Origin: Clostridia bacterium
Lineage (GTDB): Bacteria > Bacillota > Clostridia > Clostridiales > Clostridiaceae
DNA length: 32,399 nt
Assembly: GCA_012523855.1 (NCBI GenBank)
Contig: JAAYTB010000172.1
Span: 1 to 32,399 of the forward strand
Direction of reading: 5' to 3'
The notes beneath the pieces are model-generated. The model was not told the DNA's origin. It was given only the letters and a program-made list of their open reading frames with translations, and searched no databases. The position numbers and the translations under genes are program-made. Positions 15,947 through 25,356 of this stretch are shown piece after piece; positions within the stretch are counted from its first letter, which is position 1; each line of letters begins with the position of its first letter.

Positions 15947-18133
15947 ATGCTGCAGAAATTAATGGATGTTATTAATAAAAATTGTGCAAATGCCAATAAA
16001 GAAATAATTGAAAAAGCGTATTATTTTGCCAGTGAAGCTCATAAGGAACAAAAAAGAGAATCTGGAGAACCTTATGTTACTCATCCTGCAGAAGTTGCTT
16101 GTATTTTAGCTGAAATGGGTATGGATAGTAATACTATAGCGGCGGGGCTGCTCCATGATGTTGTTGAAGATACTCAGTATACCTATGAAGACGTAAAAAA
16201 TGAATTTAATGTTGAGATTGCAAATCTTGTAGAAGGAGTTACAAAGCTAAGCAAAATTAAGTATAAGAGCAAAGAGGAACAGAAGGCTGATAATGTAAGA
16301 AAAATGTTATTGGCTATGACCAAAGACATTAGGGTAATAATAATAAAATTAGCAGACAGGCTTCATAATATGAGGACCTTAAAATATAGAACTGTACAAA
16401 AGCAAAAGGAAACCGCAAAAGAAACCTTCGATATCTATGCTCCTTTGGCCCATAGGCTAGGAATATCTAAAATAAAATGGGAGTTGGAGGATTTAGCTTT
16501 TAGATATATCAATCAAGCAGAATACTATGATTTGGTGAAAAAGGTTGCGGAAAAAAGAGTAGAAAGAGAAGCTTATATTACTTTAATTGTAGAACAGTTA
16601 CAAGCAAATCTAGTAAAATCTAATATCAAGGCTGAAATAGATGGCAGACCAAAGCACTTTTTTAGTATTTATCGAAAAATGGTAAACAAAAATAAAAGTA
16701 TAGACCAAATATTTGACCTAACTGCAGTTAGAATTTTGGTAGATACTATAAGGGATTGCTATGCAGCTCTAGGCATTGTTCATACTATGTATAAGCCTAT
16801 ACCTGGAAGATTTAAAGATTACATTGCTATGCCTAAACCTAATATGTACCAATCACTTCATTCTACAGTCATAGGACCTCAGGGTAAACCTTTTGAAATT
16901 CAGATACGAACCTTCGAAATGCACAGAACAGCAGAATACGGTATCGCAGCCCATTGGAAATATAAAGAGAAGGGTAGCGTGGACAGTGCTAGCGATATTG
17001 ATAGAAGACTATCTTGGCTTAGGGATATACTGGAATGGCAGAGGGAAACTTCAGATGCAGAAGAATTCATGGAAGCATTTAAGATTGACCTGTTTTCTGA
17101 TGAAATATTTGTTTTTACACCTAAAGGTGCAGTTATAGATTTGCCAGCTCAGGCTACTCCAATAGATTTTGCTTACAAAATACATACAGACATAGGGAAT
17201 CGCTGTGTAGGAGCAAAGGTAAATGGAAAGATGGTACCTTTGGATTATGCCTTAAAAACTGGTCAAATAGTAGAAATATTAACGTCCACCGCACCAAAGG
17301 GACCAAATATGGATTGGCTAAATATTGTAAAGAGCAATCAGGCAAAAAGTAAAATAAGATCATGGTTCAAAAGAGCTAAAAGAGATGAAAACATAAGTAA
17401 AGGCAAGGAGCTTTTAGAAAAGGATGCTAAGAGGCAGGGCTTTAATTTTGGTGAAATAGCCAAGGGTGAAGCTCTTGAAAGAATGCTTAAGAAATATAAC
17501 TTTAATGGTATCGATGATATATATGCAGCTGTTGGTATGGGAGGCCTAATAGCCCCTAATATAGTTGCAAGGTTAAAGGAAGCCTATAATGAGGAAAAGC
17601 CAACGGAAGTAGATAATGCTACAACTTTAAAAAATATAGAAGAGCAGATATCTAAATCCTCTAGAGCACAAAGAAAAAGGAATGATTATGGTATCAAGGT
17701 TAAGGGGCTTACTAATGTATTGGTGAGATTTGCAAAATGTTGTAACCCTGTACCTGGTGACCCTATAATAGGTTATATTACAAAAGGAAGAGGAGTATCA
17801 ATTCATCGAAAGGACTGCAAAAACGCAGAAACCCTTTTGAAGGATACAGAAAATAAGATTATTGAAGTAAGTTGGTCAGGAGGTAAATCCACCGGATATA
17901 TAGCAGAAATACAAATAAAGGCAGAAGATAGGGACGGTATTTTATCTGACATCATGGTGCTGATAACAGATTGCAAGGTTCATCTTCATGCTTTGAATGC
18001 AAAAACTTCAAAGGGTGGATATGCTACTATAAATACTAAGCTTAAAATAACAGACATTGATGAGCTAAAGGATCTAATGAAAAAACTAAGGAGATTAGAT
18101 GGAGTAGTAGAAGTTTTCAGAACAAAAAGCTAG
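15947..18133 (+). CDS. rel: Bifunctional (p)ppGpp synthetase/hydrolase Rel
   Basis: Long RSH enzyme (728 aa) that makes and degrades the stringent-response alarmone. The HD hydrolase domain is intact (THPAEVACILAEMG, then GLLHDVVEDT with His70-Asp71; later ADRLHNMRTL), so it should hydrolyse as well as synthesise. The synthetase domain shows GRPKHFFSIYRKM and later PNMYQSLHSTV. A TGS domain (about 385-450, IFVFTPKGAVIDLPAQATPI), a zinc-finger-like segment (FAKCCNPVPGDPIIGYI) and a C-terminal ACT domain (from about 650) follow. It heads the rel-dtd-MBL-hemZ-hisS-aspS run from its own promoter. Confidence 0.96.
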   Translation: MLQKLMDVINKNCANANKEIIEKAYYFASEAHKEQKRESGEPYVTHPAEVACILAEMGMDSNTIAAGLLHDVVEDTQYTYEDVKNEFNVEIANLVEGVTKLSKIKYKSKEEQKADNVRKMLLAMTKDIRVIIIKLADRLHNMRTLKYRTVQKQKETAKETFDIYAPLAHRLGISKIKWELEDLAFRYINQAEYYDLVKKVAEKRVEREAYITLIVEQLQANLVKSNIKAEIDGRPKHFFSIYRKMVNKNKSIDQIFDLTAVRILVDTIRDCYAALGIVHTMYKPIPGRFKDYIAMPKPNMYQSLHSTVIGPQGKPFEIQIRTFEMHRTAEYGIAAHWKYKEKGSVDSASDIDRRLSWLRDILEWQRETSDAEEFMEAFKIDLFSDEIFVFTPKGAVIDLPAQATPIDFAYKIHTDIGNRCVGAKVNGKMVPLDYALKTGQIVEILTSTAPKGPNMDWLNIVKSNQAKSKIRSWFKRAKRDENISKGKELLEKDAKRQGFNFGEIAKGEALERMLKKYNFNGIDDIYAAVGMGGLIAPNIVARLKEAYNEEKPTEVDNATTLKNIEEQISKSSRAQRKRNDYGIKVKGLTNVLVRFAKCCNPVPGDPIIGYITKGRGVSIHRKDCKNAETLLKDTENKIIEVSWSGGKSTGYIAEIQIKAEDRDGILSDIMVLITDCKVHLHALNAKTSKGGYATINTKLKITDIDELKDLMKKLRRLDGVVEVFRTKS

Positions 18134-18143
18134 AGGTGAGTAA

Positions 18144-18593
18144 ATGAGAGCAGTAGTTCAGAGAGTAATCACTAGCAATGTAAAAGTTCAGGGAAACATT
18201 GTTGGTGAGATAGGAAGAGGTATTATGGTTCTTCTTGGTATATCTAAAGAAGATACTATGGAAGATATAACTTACATAAAAGATAAGATAATTAATCTTA
18301 GGATCTTTGAAGATAGTGAAGGAAAAATGAATCTGTCACTAGTAGATATAGGTGGAGAACTTTTAATAGTGTCTCAATTCACACTTTATGGAGACTGCCG
18401 AAAGGGCAGAAGACCTAACTTTATGGAAGCTCTCTCTGGGGAAGAAGCAAATAAATTGTACGAAGCTTTTGTAGAGCAGTGCAAGAAAGAAGGGCTTAAA
18501 GTAAAAACGGGAGTCTTTGGTGCTAATATGGAAGTAAATATAGTCAATGACGGTCCTGTTACCCTACTTATAGATAGCAAAAAGAATTTTTAG
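18144..18593 (+). CDS. dtd: D-aminoacyl-tRNA deacylase
   Basis: Dtd (149 aa) removes D-amino acids and glycine mischarged on tRNA. It begins MRAVVQRV and carries both active-site signatures: the [17 protein letters not shown] segment and the [10 protein letters not shown] cross-subunit Gly-cisPro motif near the C-terminus. It starts 10 bases after rel, an association widespread in Firmicutes. Ribosome binding site GAGGTGAG. Confidence 0.97.
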   Translation: MRAVVQRVITSNVKVQGNIVGEIGRGIMVLLGISKEDTMEDITYIKDKIINLRIFEDSEGKMNLSLVDIGGELLIVSQFTLYGDCRKGRRPNFMEALSGEEANKLYEAFVEQCKKEGLKVKTGVFGANMEVNIVNDGPVTLLIDSKKNF

Positions 18594-18602
18594 GAGGATT
18601 AT

Positions 18603-19211
18603 ATGAAAGTTTTAAGAATAGCAGCAGGTCCTTTGGATACTAATTGCTACATACTTATTGACGAAGAAACAAGGGAAACAGCAGTAATTGATCCTGGTGG
18701 TAATGAGGAAAGATTAACACCTGTTTTAGAAGAAAATAAGGCAAAGCTTAAATATATTTTATTAACTCATGGTCACTTTGATCATACCGGTGCAGTTATG
18801 GCATTGAAAAACAAGTATAAGGCAAAAGTATTTATAGCAAAAGAAGATTATGAGTTAATACACTTTAAGAAAAGCGAACTATTTTATATGGAAGGCTATG
18901 ATGGCTCCTTGGAGGATTTCATAGGGGAAGATTCGGTCTTTGAACTTGGAAAAAACAAAATAAGCACCATTAAAACACCAGGTCATTCGCCAGGAGGAGT
19001 TTGCTTTTACGCAGATAGTATATTGTTTAGTGGTGATACTTTATTCCACAGAAGTATTGGCAGAACAGATTTTTTTGCTGGAGACCATGGAACTCTTATA
19101 AATAGTATAAAAACTAAATTGATGATATTGCCTGACAATACTACCGTACTTCCAGGCCACGGTGAAGAAACCACTATCGGTCTAGAAAAACAATATAATC
19201 CATTCTTTTAA
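18603..19211 (+). CDS. MBL-fold metallohydrolase, glyoxalase II-like
   Basis: A 202-aa metallo-beta-lactamase-fold hydrolase of the glyoxalase II / YqgX type. The metal-binding motif LTHGHFDHTG is complete; further ligands lie in TPGHSPGG, FSGDTLFHRSIGRTD and the C-terminal LPGHGEETTIG. The substrate cannot be told from sequence; hydroxyacylglutathione is unlikely in an organism of this type, and another thioester is more probable. It follows dtd by 9 bases with AGGAGG before the start, and is part of the rel operon. Confidence 0.9.
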   Translation: MKVLRIAAGPLDTNCYILIDEETRETAVIDPGGNEERLTPVLEENKAKLKYILLTHGHFDHTGAVMALKNKYKAKVFIAKEDYELIHFKKSELFYMEGYDGSLEDFIGEDSVFELGKNKISTIKTPGHSPGGVCFYADSILFSGDTLFHRSIGRTDFFAGDHGTLINSIKTKLMILPDNTTVLPGHGEETTIGLEKQYNPFF

Positions 19212-19231
19212 TAGTTCATTGGGGAGATAAA

Positions 19232-20665
19232 ATGAGCATAAATCTAAGCATAAACAATGAAAAGTATAAATATGATGTTTTTCAGATTATTAAGATATTT
19301 TATCCTTATGAAGATGTTAAATTTACAGATGATTTAGTAGATTACTCAATAATAATTAACGATGAAACAATTATTATTGAGAGTAATGAAGATAGATACA
19401 GCTATAAAGCTACTGAAGAACACACTATAAAAGAGAAGATAAAGTTAGGCCTATATAATTATTTTGCGAAAAAAACAGGAATTATTCATCCTTGGGGTAC
19501 TTTAATTGGTATTAGGCCAACTAAGATAGCTGCTAGGTTAATTAAAAGTAATTTTCAATTAAAGGAAGTAGTTGAATATTATCAGGATCATTATCAGACT
19601 TCAGAAGAAAAGGCTAAATTATGCTATGAAGTTGCAAAGAATCAAGAAGAATATCTTCATAATGATGTAAGAAATATAAGTGTATACATCGGTATGCCCT
19701 TTTGCCCTACTAGATGCTCTTATTGTTCCTTTGCTGCAAATGGGATTAAGGGTAAGGAAAAACTTGTAGAGGCATATTTAGAAGCGCTAAATAAAGAGAT
19801 AAGGGCTATATCAAACTACATAAGAGAAAATGATTTGTCTATAGAAAGTGTCTACTTTGGAGGTGGTACCCCTACCTCCGTTAATAATGTTCAATTTTTT
19901 TATATTATGCAAAGTATATATGAGGCCTTAGTGAAGGATTCTAAGGTAAGGGAGTTTACAGTTGAAGCAGGTAGACCAGATAGTATTACTGAAGAAAAGC
20001 TTTTGACCATGAAGGAATATAAGGTTACAAGGATAAGTATAAATCCTCAAAGTATGAACGACAAAACTCTTAAAGCCATAGGTAGGATTCATACGGTAGA
20101 CAGCATTATAGAAAAGTATAATTTGGCTAGACGCTTAGGTTTTGATAATATAAATATGGATATTATAGTGGGACTTCCTGGAGAAGGTATTGAGGAGATA
20201 GAAATTACTTGCAGGGAAATAGCAAAGCTGAAACCGGAAAGTTTTACCGTTCATGGAATGTCTATAAAACGTGCATCTAAGCTTCATGAAGCCATAATAA
20301 ATAATAAATATTTCAACAAGGTTGCCTTGGAGGAACTTGATAAAATGTTTAACCACACAAGAAAAACTGCAGAACAATTAGGGATGATTCCCTATTATCT
20401 TTACAGGCAAAAAAATATGGTAGGAAATATGGAGAATATAGGCTATACTAATAAGGGATTAGAATGCATATATAACATAAAAATTATGGAAGAAAATCAA
20501 ACAATTATAGCTTTAGGGGCAGATGCTGCTACTAAAGTTGTTTTTCCCGAAGAAAATAGAATTGAAAGGTTTGCCAATTTAAAAGATGTTGGAGAGTATG
20601 TAAAACGAATAGATGAACTTATTAGTGGTAAGATAGCTCTCCTTGATACAGCATTCAAGATTTAA
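19232..20665 (+). CDS. hemZ: HemZ-type oxygen-independent coproporphyrinogen oxidase-like radical SAM protein
   Basis: A radical SAM protein (477 aa) of the HemZ group, related to the anaerobic coproporphyrinogen III dehydrogenase HemN. About 160 N-terminal residues precede the radical SAM core, a HemZ feature. The cluster motif is IGMPFCPTRCSYCSF (CxxxCxxC), followed by YFGGGTPTS, FTVEAGRPDS and IVGLPGEG. Whether it makes haem precursors here is uncertain: no other haem genes are near, and HemN-like proteins include haem chaperones. The position between the MBL gene and hisS fits the common clostridial order. Confidence 0.88.
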   Translation: MSINLSINNEKYKYDVFQIIKIFYPYEDVKFTDDLVDYSIIINDETIIIESNEDRYSYKATEEHTIKEKIKLGLYNYFAKKTGIIHPWGTLIGIRPTKIAARLIKSNFQLKEVVEYYQDHYQTSEEKAKLCYEVAKNQEEYLHNDVRNISVYIGMPFCPTRCSYCSFAANGIKGKEKLVEAYLEALNKEIRAISNYIRENDLSIESVYFGGGTPTSVNNVQFFYIMQSIYEALVKDSKVREFTVEAGRPDSITEEKLLTMKEYKVTRISINPQSMNDKTLKAIGRIHTVDSIIEKYNLARRLGFDNINMDIIVGLPGEGIEEIEITCREIAKLKPESFTVHGMSIKRASKLHEAIINNKYFNKVALEELDKMFNHTRKTAEQLGMIPYYLYRQKNMVGNMENIGYTNKGLECIYNIKIMEENQTIIALGADAATKVVFPEENRIERFANLKDVGEYVKRIDELISGKIALLDTAFKI

Positions 20666-20677
20666 GGAGGTTTAAAT

Positions 20678-21925
20678 ATGATACAGGCACAGAAGGGTAC
20701 AAAAGATGTCCTTCCTCAGGAGGCCTATAAATGGCACTATGTAGAAGGTAAATTAAAGAATATTGCAGAACAGTATGGTTGTAGAGAAATAAGAACACCG
20801 GCCTTTGAAGCTACAGAGTTGTTTATAAGAGGAGTAGGAGAAACTACAGACGTAGTTCAGAAGGAGATGTATACCTTTGAAGATAAGGGTGGCAGAAGTA
20901 TAACATTAAAGCCAGAAGGAACAGCTCCTGCAGTTAGAGCTTTCATAGAGAGTAGTCTGTATAGCGAAGCTCAACCAACTAAATTATTTTATTTCACACC
21001 AGTATTCCGTTATGAAAATGTTCAAAAAGGAAGGTTCAGAGAACATCATCAGTTTGGTATAGAAGTATTTGGAGCGCCAGCACCATCTCTAGATGCAGAA
21101 GTTATTAGTCTTGCTATGAGATCCGTTAGGGAGCTGGGCTTAAAAAATCTAGAACTTCATATCAACAGTATAGGTTGTCCTGAGTGCAGAAAGAAGTATA
21201 ATGAAGCCTTAAAAGGTTATTTAAAGGATAATTTAGATAAGCTATGTAAAACTTGTAACAGCAGATATGAAAAGAATCCTATGAGAATATTAGACTGCAA
21301 GGAAGAGTCTTGTAAGGTAATTACTAAAGAAGCGCCAGTGATTTTAGATTACATATGCGATGATTGTAAGGACCACATGGAAAAGCTTAAGGGCTATCTA
21401 GAAGCTATGGGCATTTCCTACAAGGTAGACCCATATATAGTTAGAGGCTTAGATTATTATAGTAAAACCGTATTTGAAGTAATAAATGATAATTTTACAG
21501 TATGCGGTGGAGGCCGTTATGATTATCTAATAGAGCAAGTAGGAGGGCCTTCTACACCAGCTGTAGGGTTCGGAATGGGGTTAGAACGTCTTATTATGAC
21601 CTTAGAGGCTGCTGGAATAGAAATTCCAAAGCCAGATCTAATACAATTATATATTGGCTCTATGGGAGAAAAAGCCTCCTTCCAAGCATTAAAGTTGGCC
21701 TTTGAATTAAGAAAAAGAGGAGTAAAATCCGATTGCGATCATATGGGCAGAAGTGTAAGGGCTCAAATGAAATATGCTAATAAAATAGGTGCCAAGTATT
21801 CTCTTATACTAGGGGAAGACGAATTAGAGAAAAAGGTAGCTCGGTTAAAGAATATGGAGGACGGAAGCACTACAGATATAAATATAGAGGATTATGAGGC
21901 AATAACAACAATAATCAATGGCTAA
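20678..21925 (+). CDS. hisS: Histidyl-tRNA synthetase
   Basis: HisRS (415 aa), class II. It begins [15 protein letters not shown]. Motif 2 and histidine-specific segments are visible: [45 protein letters not shown], and motif 3 GFGMGLERL; the anticodon-binding domain fills about 325-415. The gene starts 12 bases after hemZ with AAGGAGG, so there is no room for a T-box leader; expression follows the upstream operon. Confidence 0.98.
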   Translation: MIQAQKGTKDVLPQEAYKWHYVEGKLKNIAEQYGCREIRTPAFEATELFIRGVGETTDVVQKEMYTFEDKGGRSITLKPEGTAPAVRAFIESSLYSEAQPTKLFYFTPVFRYENVQKGRFREHHQFGIEVFGAPAPSLDAEVISLAMRSVRELGLKNLELHINSIGCPECRKKYNEALKGYLKDNLDKLCKTCNSRYEKNPMRILDCKEESCKVITKEAPVILDYICDDCKDHMEKLKGYLEAMGISYKVDPYIVRGLDYYSKTVFEVINDNFTVCGGGRYDYLIEQVGGPSTPAVGFGMGLERLIMTLEAAGIEIPKPDLIQLYIGSMGEKASFQALKLAFELRKRGVKSDCDHMGRSVRAQMKYANKIGAKYSLILGEDELEKKVARLKNMEDGSTTDINIEDYEAITTIING

Positions 21926-21943
21926 TAATAGGAGGTAAACTAG

Positions 21944-23725
21944 ATGGCAGAAAGATTAAATGGTTTAAAAAGAAGCCTGCTTTGCGGTAAGGTTACTGAG
22001 GCAAACTTAGATGAAAAAATAACGGTAATGGGATGGGTACAAAGAAAAAGAAATCTTGGAGCCCTTATATTTGTTGATTTAAGAGATAGATCAGGAATAC
22101 TTCAGGTAGTATTTGGTGAAGAGATAAACAAAGAGGCCTTTGAAAAGGCTGATAATTTAAAGTCTGAATACTGTATAGCAGTAACAGGAGTTTTAGCAAG
22201 AAGAGAATCTGTAAATCCAAATATGAAAACTGGAGAATTTGAATTACAAGGTCAGGAGCTTAAAATACTATCAGAATCAGAAACTCCACCAATATACATT
22301 AAGGAAGACCTTGATGCTGCAGAAAATATACGAATGAAATATAGATACTTAGACTTAAGAAGACCAGATATGCAGAATATATTTATGGTTAGACATAAAT
22401 GCGCTAAGATAATCAGAGACTATCTTGATGAAAATGGATTCTTAGAAATAGAAACACCTATGCTTACAAAGAGCACACCGGAAGGGGCAAGAGACTATTT
22501 AGTACCAAGTAGAAATTACCCAGGAATGTTCTACGCTCTTCCACAGTCACCACAGCTCTTTAAACAGCTTTTAATGGTATCTGGCTTTGACAGATACTTC
22601 CAAATAGCTAAGTGCTTTAGAGATGAAGACTTAAGAGCTAATAGACAACCTGAATTTACTCAGGTGGATATGGAACTTTCCTTCGTAGAGGTAGACGATG
22701 TTATGGCCTTAAACGAAGAATTAATTAAGAGGGTCTTCAAGGAAATATTAAACTACGATGTGCCAACACCAATAAGAAGAATGCCATACAAAGAAGCTAT
22801 GGAAAAGTACGGTTCCGATAAACCTGATCTAAGATTCGGTATGGAAATAACAGATATAACTGATATAGTAAAGGACACTGACTTTGTAGTCTTTAAAAAT
22901 GCTATAGAAAACAAGGGTTCAGTGAGATCTATAAAGGTTGACAATGCTGCTTCTATGGGAAGAAAGGTTATAGACAGATTTGGAGAATTTGTTAAGACCT
23001 ATAAGGCTAAGGGCTTAGCTTGGATAGCCTACAAGGAAGATGGGGTTAAATCACCTATTAGTAAATTCCTTGGCGACGACAAAACTATGGAAGTATTAAA
23101 TGCTATGGGTGCAAAGGTGGGAGACCTTGTATTTATAGTGGCAGACACAGACAAGATAGTATTGAACGCCTTAGGTGCTTTAAGATTAGAAGTAGCTAAG
23201 AAGCTAGAAATCTTAAAAGATAACAAGGAATTCAACTTTGTTTGGATAACAGAATTCCCGCTAGTAACCTATGACGAAGAAGCTAAGAGGTATGTGGCTG
23301 AACACCACCCCTTCACCATGCCTATGGATGAAGACCTTGAATACTTAGATACAGACCCGTCAAAAGTTAGAGCCAAGGCTTACGATCTAGTCCTTAACGG
23401 TGAAGAATTAGGCGGTGGAAGTATTAGAATCCATGATATGAAACTTCAGGAAAAAATGTTTGAAGTACTGGGCTTTACTCAGGAAAGTGCTTGGGAAAGA
23501 TTTGGTTTCTTACTGGAAGCTTTCAAGTTCGGACCACCACCACACGGCGGTTTAGCTTTTGGCTTTGATAGAATGATAATGTTCTTAACTAACCATGATA
23601 ACATAAAGGATGTTATAGCCTTCCCTAAGAACCAAAACGCTTTTGATCCAATGACAGAAGCACCTAATGTAGTTGACGATAAACAACTTACTGACCTTGG
23701 TATTGGGATTGTTGACAAGAAATAG
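21944..23725 (+). CDS. aspS: Aspartyl-tRNA synthetase
   Basis: Bacterial-type AspRS (593 aa): an N-terminal OB anticodon domain (ITVMGWVQRKRNLGALIFVD), the catalytic core with FRDEDLRANRQPEFTQVD (motif 2), the bacterial GAD insertion domain (about 290-420), and motif 3 GFDRMIMFL. It forms the usual hisS-aspS pair, 18 bases apart, and is followed by the operon terminator. Whether it also charges tRNA-Asn (non-discriminating type) cannot be settled here; no gatCAB genes are in the window. Confidence 0.98.
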   Translation: MAERLNGLKRSLLCGKVTEANLDEKITVMGWVQRKRNLGALIFVDLRDRSGILQVVFGEEINKEAFEKADNLKSEYCIAVTGVLARRESVNPNMKTGEFELQGQELKILSESETPPIYIKEDLDAAENIRMKYRYLDLRRPDMQNIFMVRHKCAKIIRDYLDENGFLEIETPMLTKSTPEGARDYLVPSRNYPGMFYALPQSPQLFKQLLMVSGFDRYFQIAKCFRDEDLRANRQPEFTQVDMELSFVEVDDVMALNEELIKRVFKEILNYDVPTPIRRMPYKEAMEKYGSDKPDLRFGMEITDITDIVKDTDFVVFKNAIENKGSVRSIKVDNAASMGRKVIDRFGEFVKTYKAKGLAWIAYKEDGVKSPISKFLGDDKTMEVLNAMGAKVGDLVFIVADTDKIVLNALGALRLEVAKKLEILKDNKEFNFVWITEFPLVTYDEEAKRYVAEHHPFTMPMDEDLEYLDTDPSKVRAKAYDLVLNGEELGGGSIRIHDMKLQEKMFEVLGFTQESAWERFGFLLEAFKFGPPPHGGLAFGFDRMIMFLTNHDNIKDVIAFPKNQNAFDPMTEAPNVVDDKQLTDLGIGIVDKK

Positions 23726-23761
23726 ATATATAGTAGTACAGTAAAATTATATTTGTAACAT

Positions 23762-23793
23762 AAGGATGTCGCTATTTTAGCGGCATCTTTTTG
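23762..23793 (+). terminator. Terminator of the rel-aspS operon
   Basis: GATGTCGCTA (23765-23774) pairs with TAGCGGCATC (23778-23787) with one G-U pair and a TTT loop, followed by TTTTT. It lies 36 bases after aspS. Confidence 0.85.
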
Positions 23794-23812
23794 TAGAATA
23801 GGAGTTTTACAG

Positions 23813-23890
23813 ATGGATGAGACGGGAAATCTCCTAGGAATTTGGGGAGCAATGTCTGACTTATCCCGTCAATTTAACTTTTTCCAATAA
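23813..23890 (+). other. Possible 25-codon ORF overlapping an RNA-like stem
   Basis: After the aspS terminator, GGAG (23801-23804) lies 8 bases before ATG 23813, which opens a 25-codon frame starting MDETGNLLGIWGAMSDLS and ending FFQ. The same bases carry a dyad: GACGGGA (23821-23827) with TCCCGTC (23864-23870), and an inner CTCC/GGAG (23831-23834 with 23846-23849). No promoter is evident between the terminator and this element. It may be a small protein, a structured RNA on either strand, or the 3' region of the minus-strand gene at 23911-24330. I do not recognise it. Confidence 0.3.
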
Positions 23891-23910
23891 GAAAAATATG
23901 AGAAAATAAA

Positions 23911-24330
23911 TTATTTATAGCTTAAATGAATAACATTTTCAAAACCTTTACCATAAAAAAGTACAAAGGTTTTAGGAACATATATAAAAACCAATTGTTC
24001 ATCCTTTTTGTAAGTATTGGTTCTAACAACAGACCAATTTTCTACAGACCCATGGGTTAAAACCTTGGTGTTTATCCCAGGGTCAGCATAGGGGATTAAA
24101 TTTGTTGCATTTTTAGGAACCCAAAAAAATACTCTAAAATGAGGCAGACCGTCTTTGCCAATTATAGCATCATAAGGAGGGGAGCCTCGTTTTTCTGCAG
24201 GAGAAAATACATTTATTATTCTATGATTAATGGATTGAACTGCAAGGGTAGATCTTGTACTTTCCTTAAAACACAGCATTGATACTGAAATTAAAGAATA
24301 TAAAAGTATAATGTAAAAATTATTCTTCAT
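23911..24330 (-). CDS. Secreted or membrane-tethered protein, unknown function
   Basis: This 139-aa protein is the only well-supported minus-strand gene in the window. Its N-terminus MKNNFYIILLYSLISVSML is a signal peptide or membrane anchor; the following Cys does not sit in a standard lipobox. The rest is soluble and rich in Pro, Val and aromatic residues (FRVFFWVPKNATNLIPYADP, later VFIYVPKTFVLFYGKG). I do not recognise the family. A strong AAGGAGG (plus-strand 24337-24343) is 6 bases before the ATG, and half of it can pair with an upstream arm. The gene sits between two operons transcribed in the opposite direction, suggesting an insertion or an independent control. No clear promoter was found. 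Confidence 0.65.
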   Translation of the reverse strand: MKNNFYIILLYSLISVSMLCFKESTRSTLAVQSINHRIINVFSPAEKRGSPPYDAIIGKDGLPHFRVFFWVPKNATNLIPYADPGINTKVLTHGSVENWSVVRTNTYKKDEQLVFIYVPKTFVLFYGKGFENVIHLSYK

Positions 24331-24339
24331 TTTTTACCT

Positions 24340-24361
24340 CCTTAGGGTAGTATTCCTAAGG
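24340..24361 (-). promoter_or_regulatory. Hairpin overlapping the ribosome binding site of the minus-strand gene
   Basis: CCTTAGG (24340-24346) and CCTAAGG (24355-24361) form a 7-bp dyad with an 8-base loop. On the minus-strand transcript the 3' arm contains the AAGG half of the AAGGAGG ribosome binding site, so folding would hide it. Confidence 0.45.
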
Positions 24362-24481
24362 TTTATTATTTTATACTAATAAAAAACAGAGGCAAATGTA
24401 ATATAAGAGAGATATGTCTGTAAAATTGAAAAATACTATAGTAAAATAGGGGTAAGTATAATATTAAGTAAGGAGGTAGCA

Positions 24482-25285
24482 ATGATTAAAGTAAATATTT
24501 TGCGAGATGGTCACATTCATTCACCTTATTGCCCTCATGGCACAGGAGATCCTTTTGAACTTTATGTAGAAAGGGCCTTAGAAATTGGATTAGAAGAAAT
24601 AACTTTTACGGAACATATGCCATTACCAGGGAATTTCATGGATCCTGACTTTTTAAGTGAGTGTTCACCTACAGAAGAGGGTATTGAAGAATACTTTAAA
24701 GAATTGGCTTTGATAAAAGAAAAATACCAGGGAAAAATTAAGATTAATATTGGTTTAGAAGTAGATTATGTAGAGGGATATGAGGATAAGATAAAAAAAC
24801 TACTTTATAAATATGGACCTAAATTAGATGACTCTATCCTTTCAATACATTTTCTTAAGTTAGAAGATCAGTATGTGGCTGTAGATTATAGCCCTGAAGA
24901 ATTTGGAAGATTGGCAAGAAAATTAGGGGGAGTGGATAAGGTCTATGACAGGTACTATGAAAGCTTGTTAAAAGCCATAAAAGCTGATTTGGGTATTTAT
25001 AAGCCTAAACGTATAGGACATCCTACTCTAGTTAGAAAGTTTAATCAAGATTTTCCGTTGGAATATAAGAATATTGCTCTTATAGAGGAAATAGTAAAAG
25101 AAGTAAAAGGAAGAAACTATGAAATAGATTATAATACTTCTGGTTTAAGAAAGAATAGATGTAAGGAACCATTTCCTTCAGGCCTATTTTTAGAATTAGT
25201 AAAGGAATATGAGGTTAAGATAGTTTATGGGTCTGATTCCCACGCAGCTTCCGATGTTGGAAGGGATTTTATGGCTGATTTCTAA
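24482..25285 (+). CDS. hisK: PHP-family histidinol-phosphatase
   Basis: A 267-aa PHP-domain phosphoesterase close to the HisK/HisJ histidinol-phosphate phosphatases. Metal-ligand motifs of the PHP fold run in order: DGHIHSPYCPHG, FTEHMPLPG, IGLEVDYVEG, SIHFLKLEDQYVAVD, RIGHPTLVRKF and GSDSHAASDVG. AAGGAGG lies 6 bases before the ATG and a TATAAT lies at 24457-24462 without a clear -35. There are no other histidine genes nearby, so the enzyme may serve the pathway from a separate site, or act on another phosphoester. Family assignment is firm; the substrate is inferred. Confidence 0.88.
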   Translation: MIKVNILRDGHIHSPYCPHGTGDPFELYVERALEIGLEEITFTEHMPLPGNFMDPDFLSECSPTEEGIEEYFKELALIKEKYQGKIKINIGLEVDYVEGYEDKIKKLLYKYGPKLDDSILSIHFLKLEDQYVAVDYSPEEFGRLARKLGGVDKVYDRYYESLLKAIKADLGIYKPKRIGHPTLVRKFNQDFPLEYKNIALIEEIVKEVKGRNYEIDYNTSGLRKNRCKEPFPSGLFLELVKEYEVKIVYGSDSHAASDVGRDFMADF

Positions 25286-25286
25286 G

Positions 25287-25315
25287 TTGAACTAGTGCTA
25301 ATAAAATGGTATAAT
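25287..25315 (+). promoter_or_regulatory. Promoter of the tandem CsoR-like gene
   Basis: TTGAAC (25287-25292), exactly 17 bases, perfect TATAAT (25310-25315) with an extended TGG just before it. Transcription should begin near 25322. Confidence 0.78.
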
Positions 25316-25325
25316 TAATACAATA

Positions 25326-25338
25326 TATACGGGGTATA
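25326..25338. promoter_or_regulatory. Candidate CsoR/CstR-type operator
   Basis: TATAC-GGG-GTATA (25326-25338) is a perfect 5-bp palindrome around a G-tract, 11 bases after the -10 box and so at the transcription start. AT-flanked G/C-tract dyads are what CsoR, RcnR and CstR repressors bind, and the adjacent gene encodes such a repressor. Autoregulation is inferred. Confidence 0.5.
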
Positions 25339-25356
25339 GGTATAACGGAGGAAGAT

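Noticed and set aside
20666-20677. T-box leader before hisS
   Set aside because: The gap to hemZ is only 12 bases, so no riboswitch can fit.
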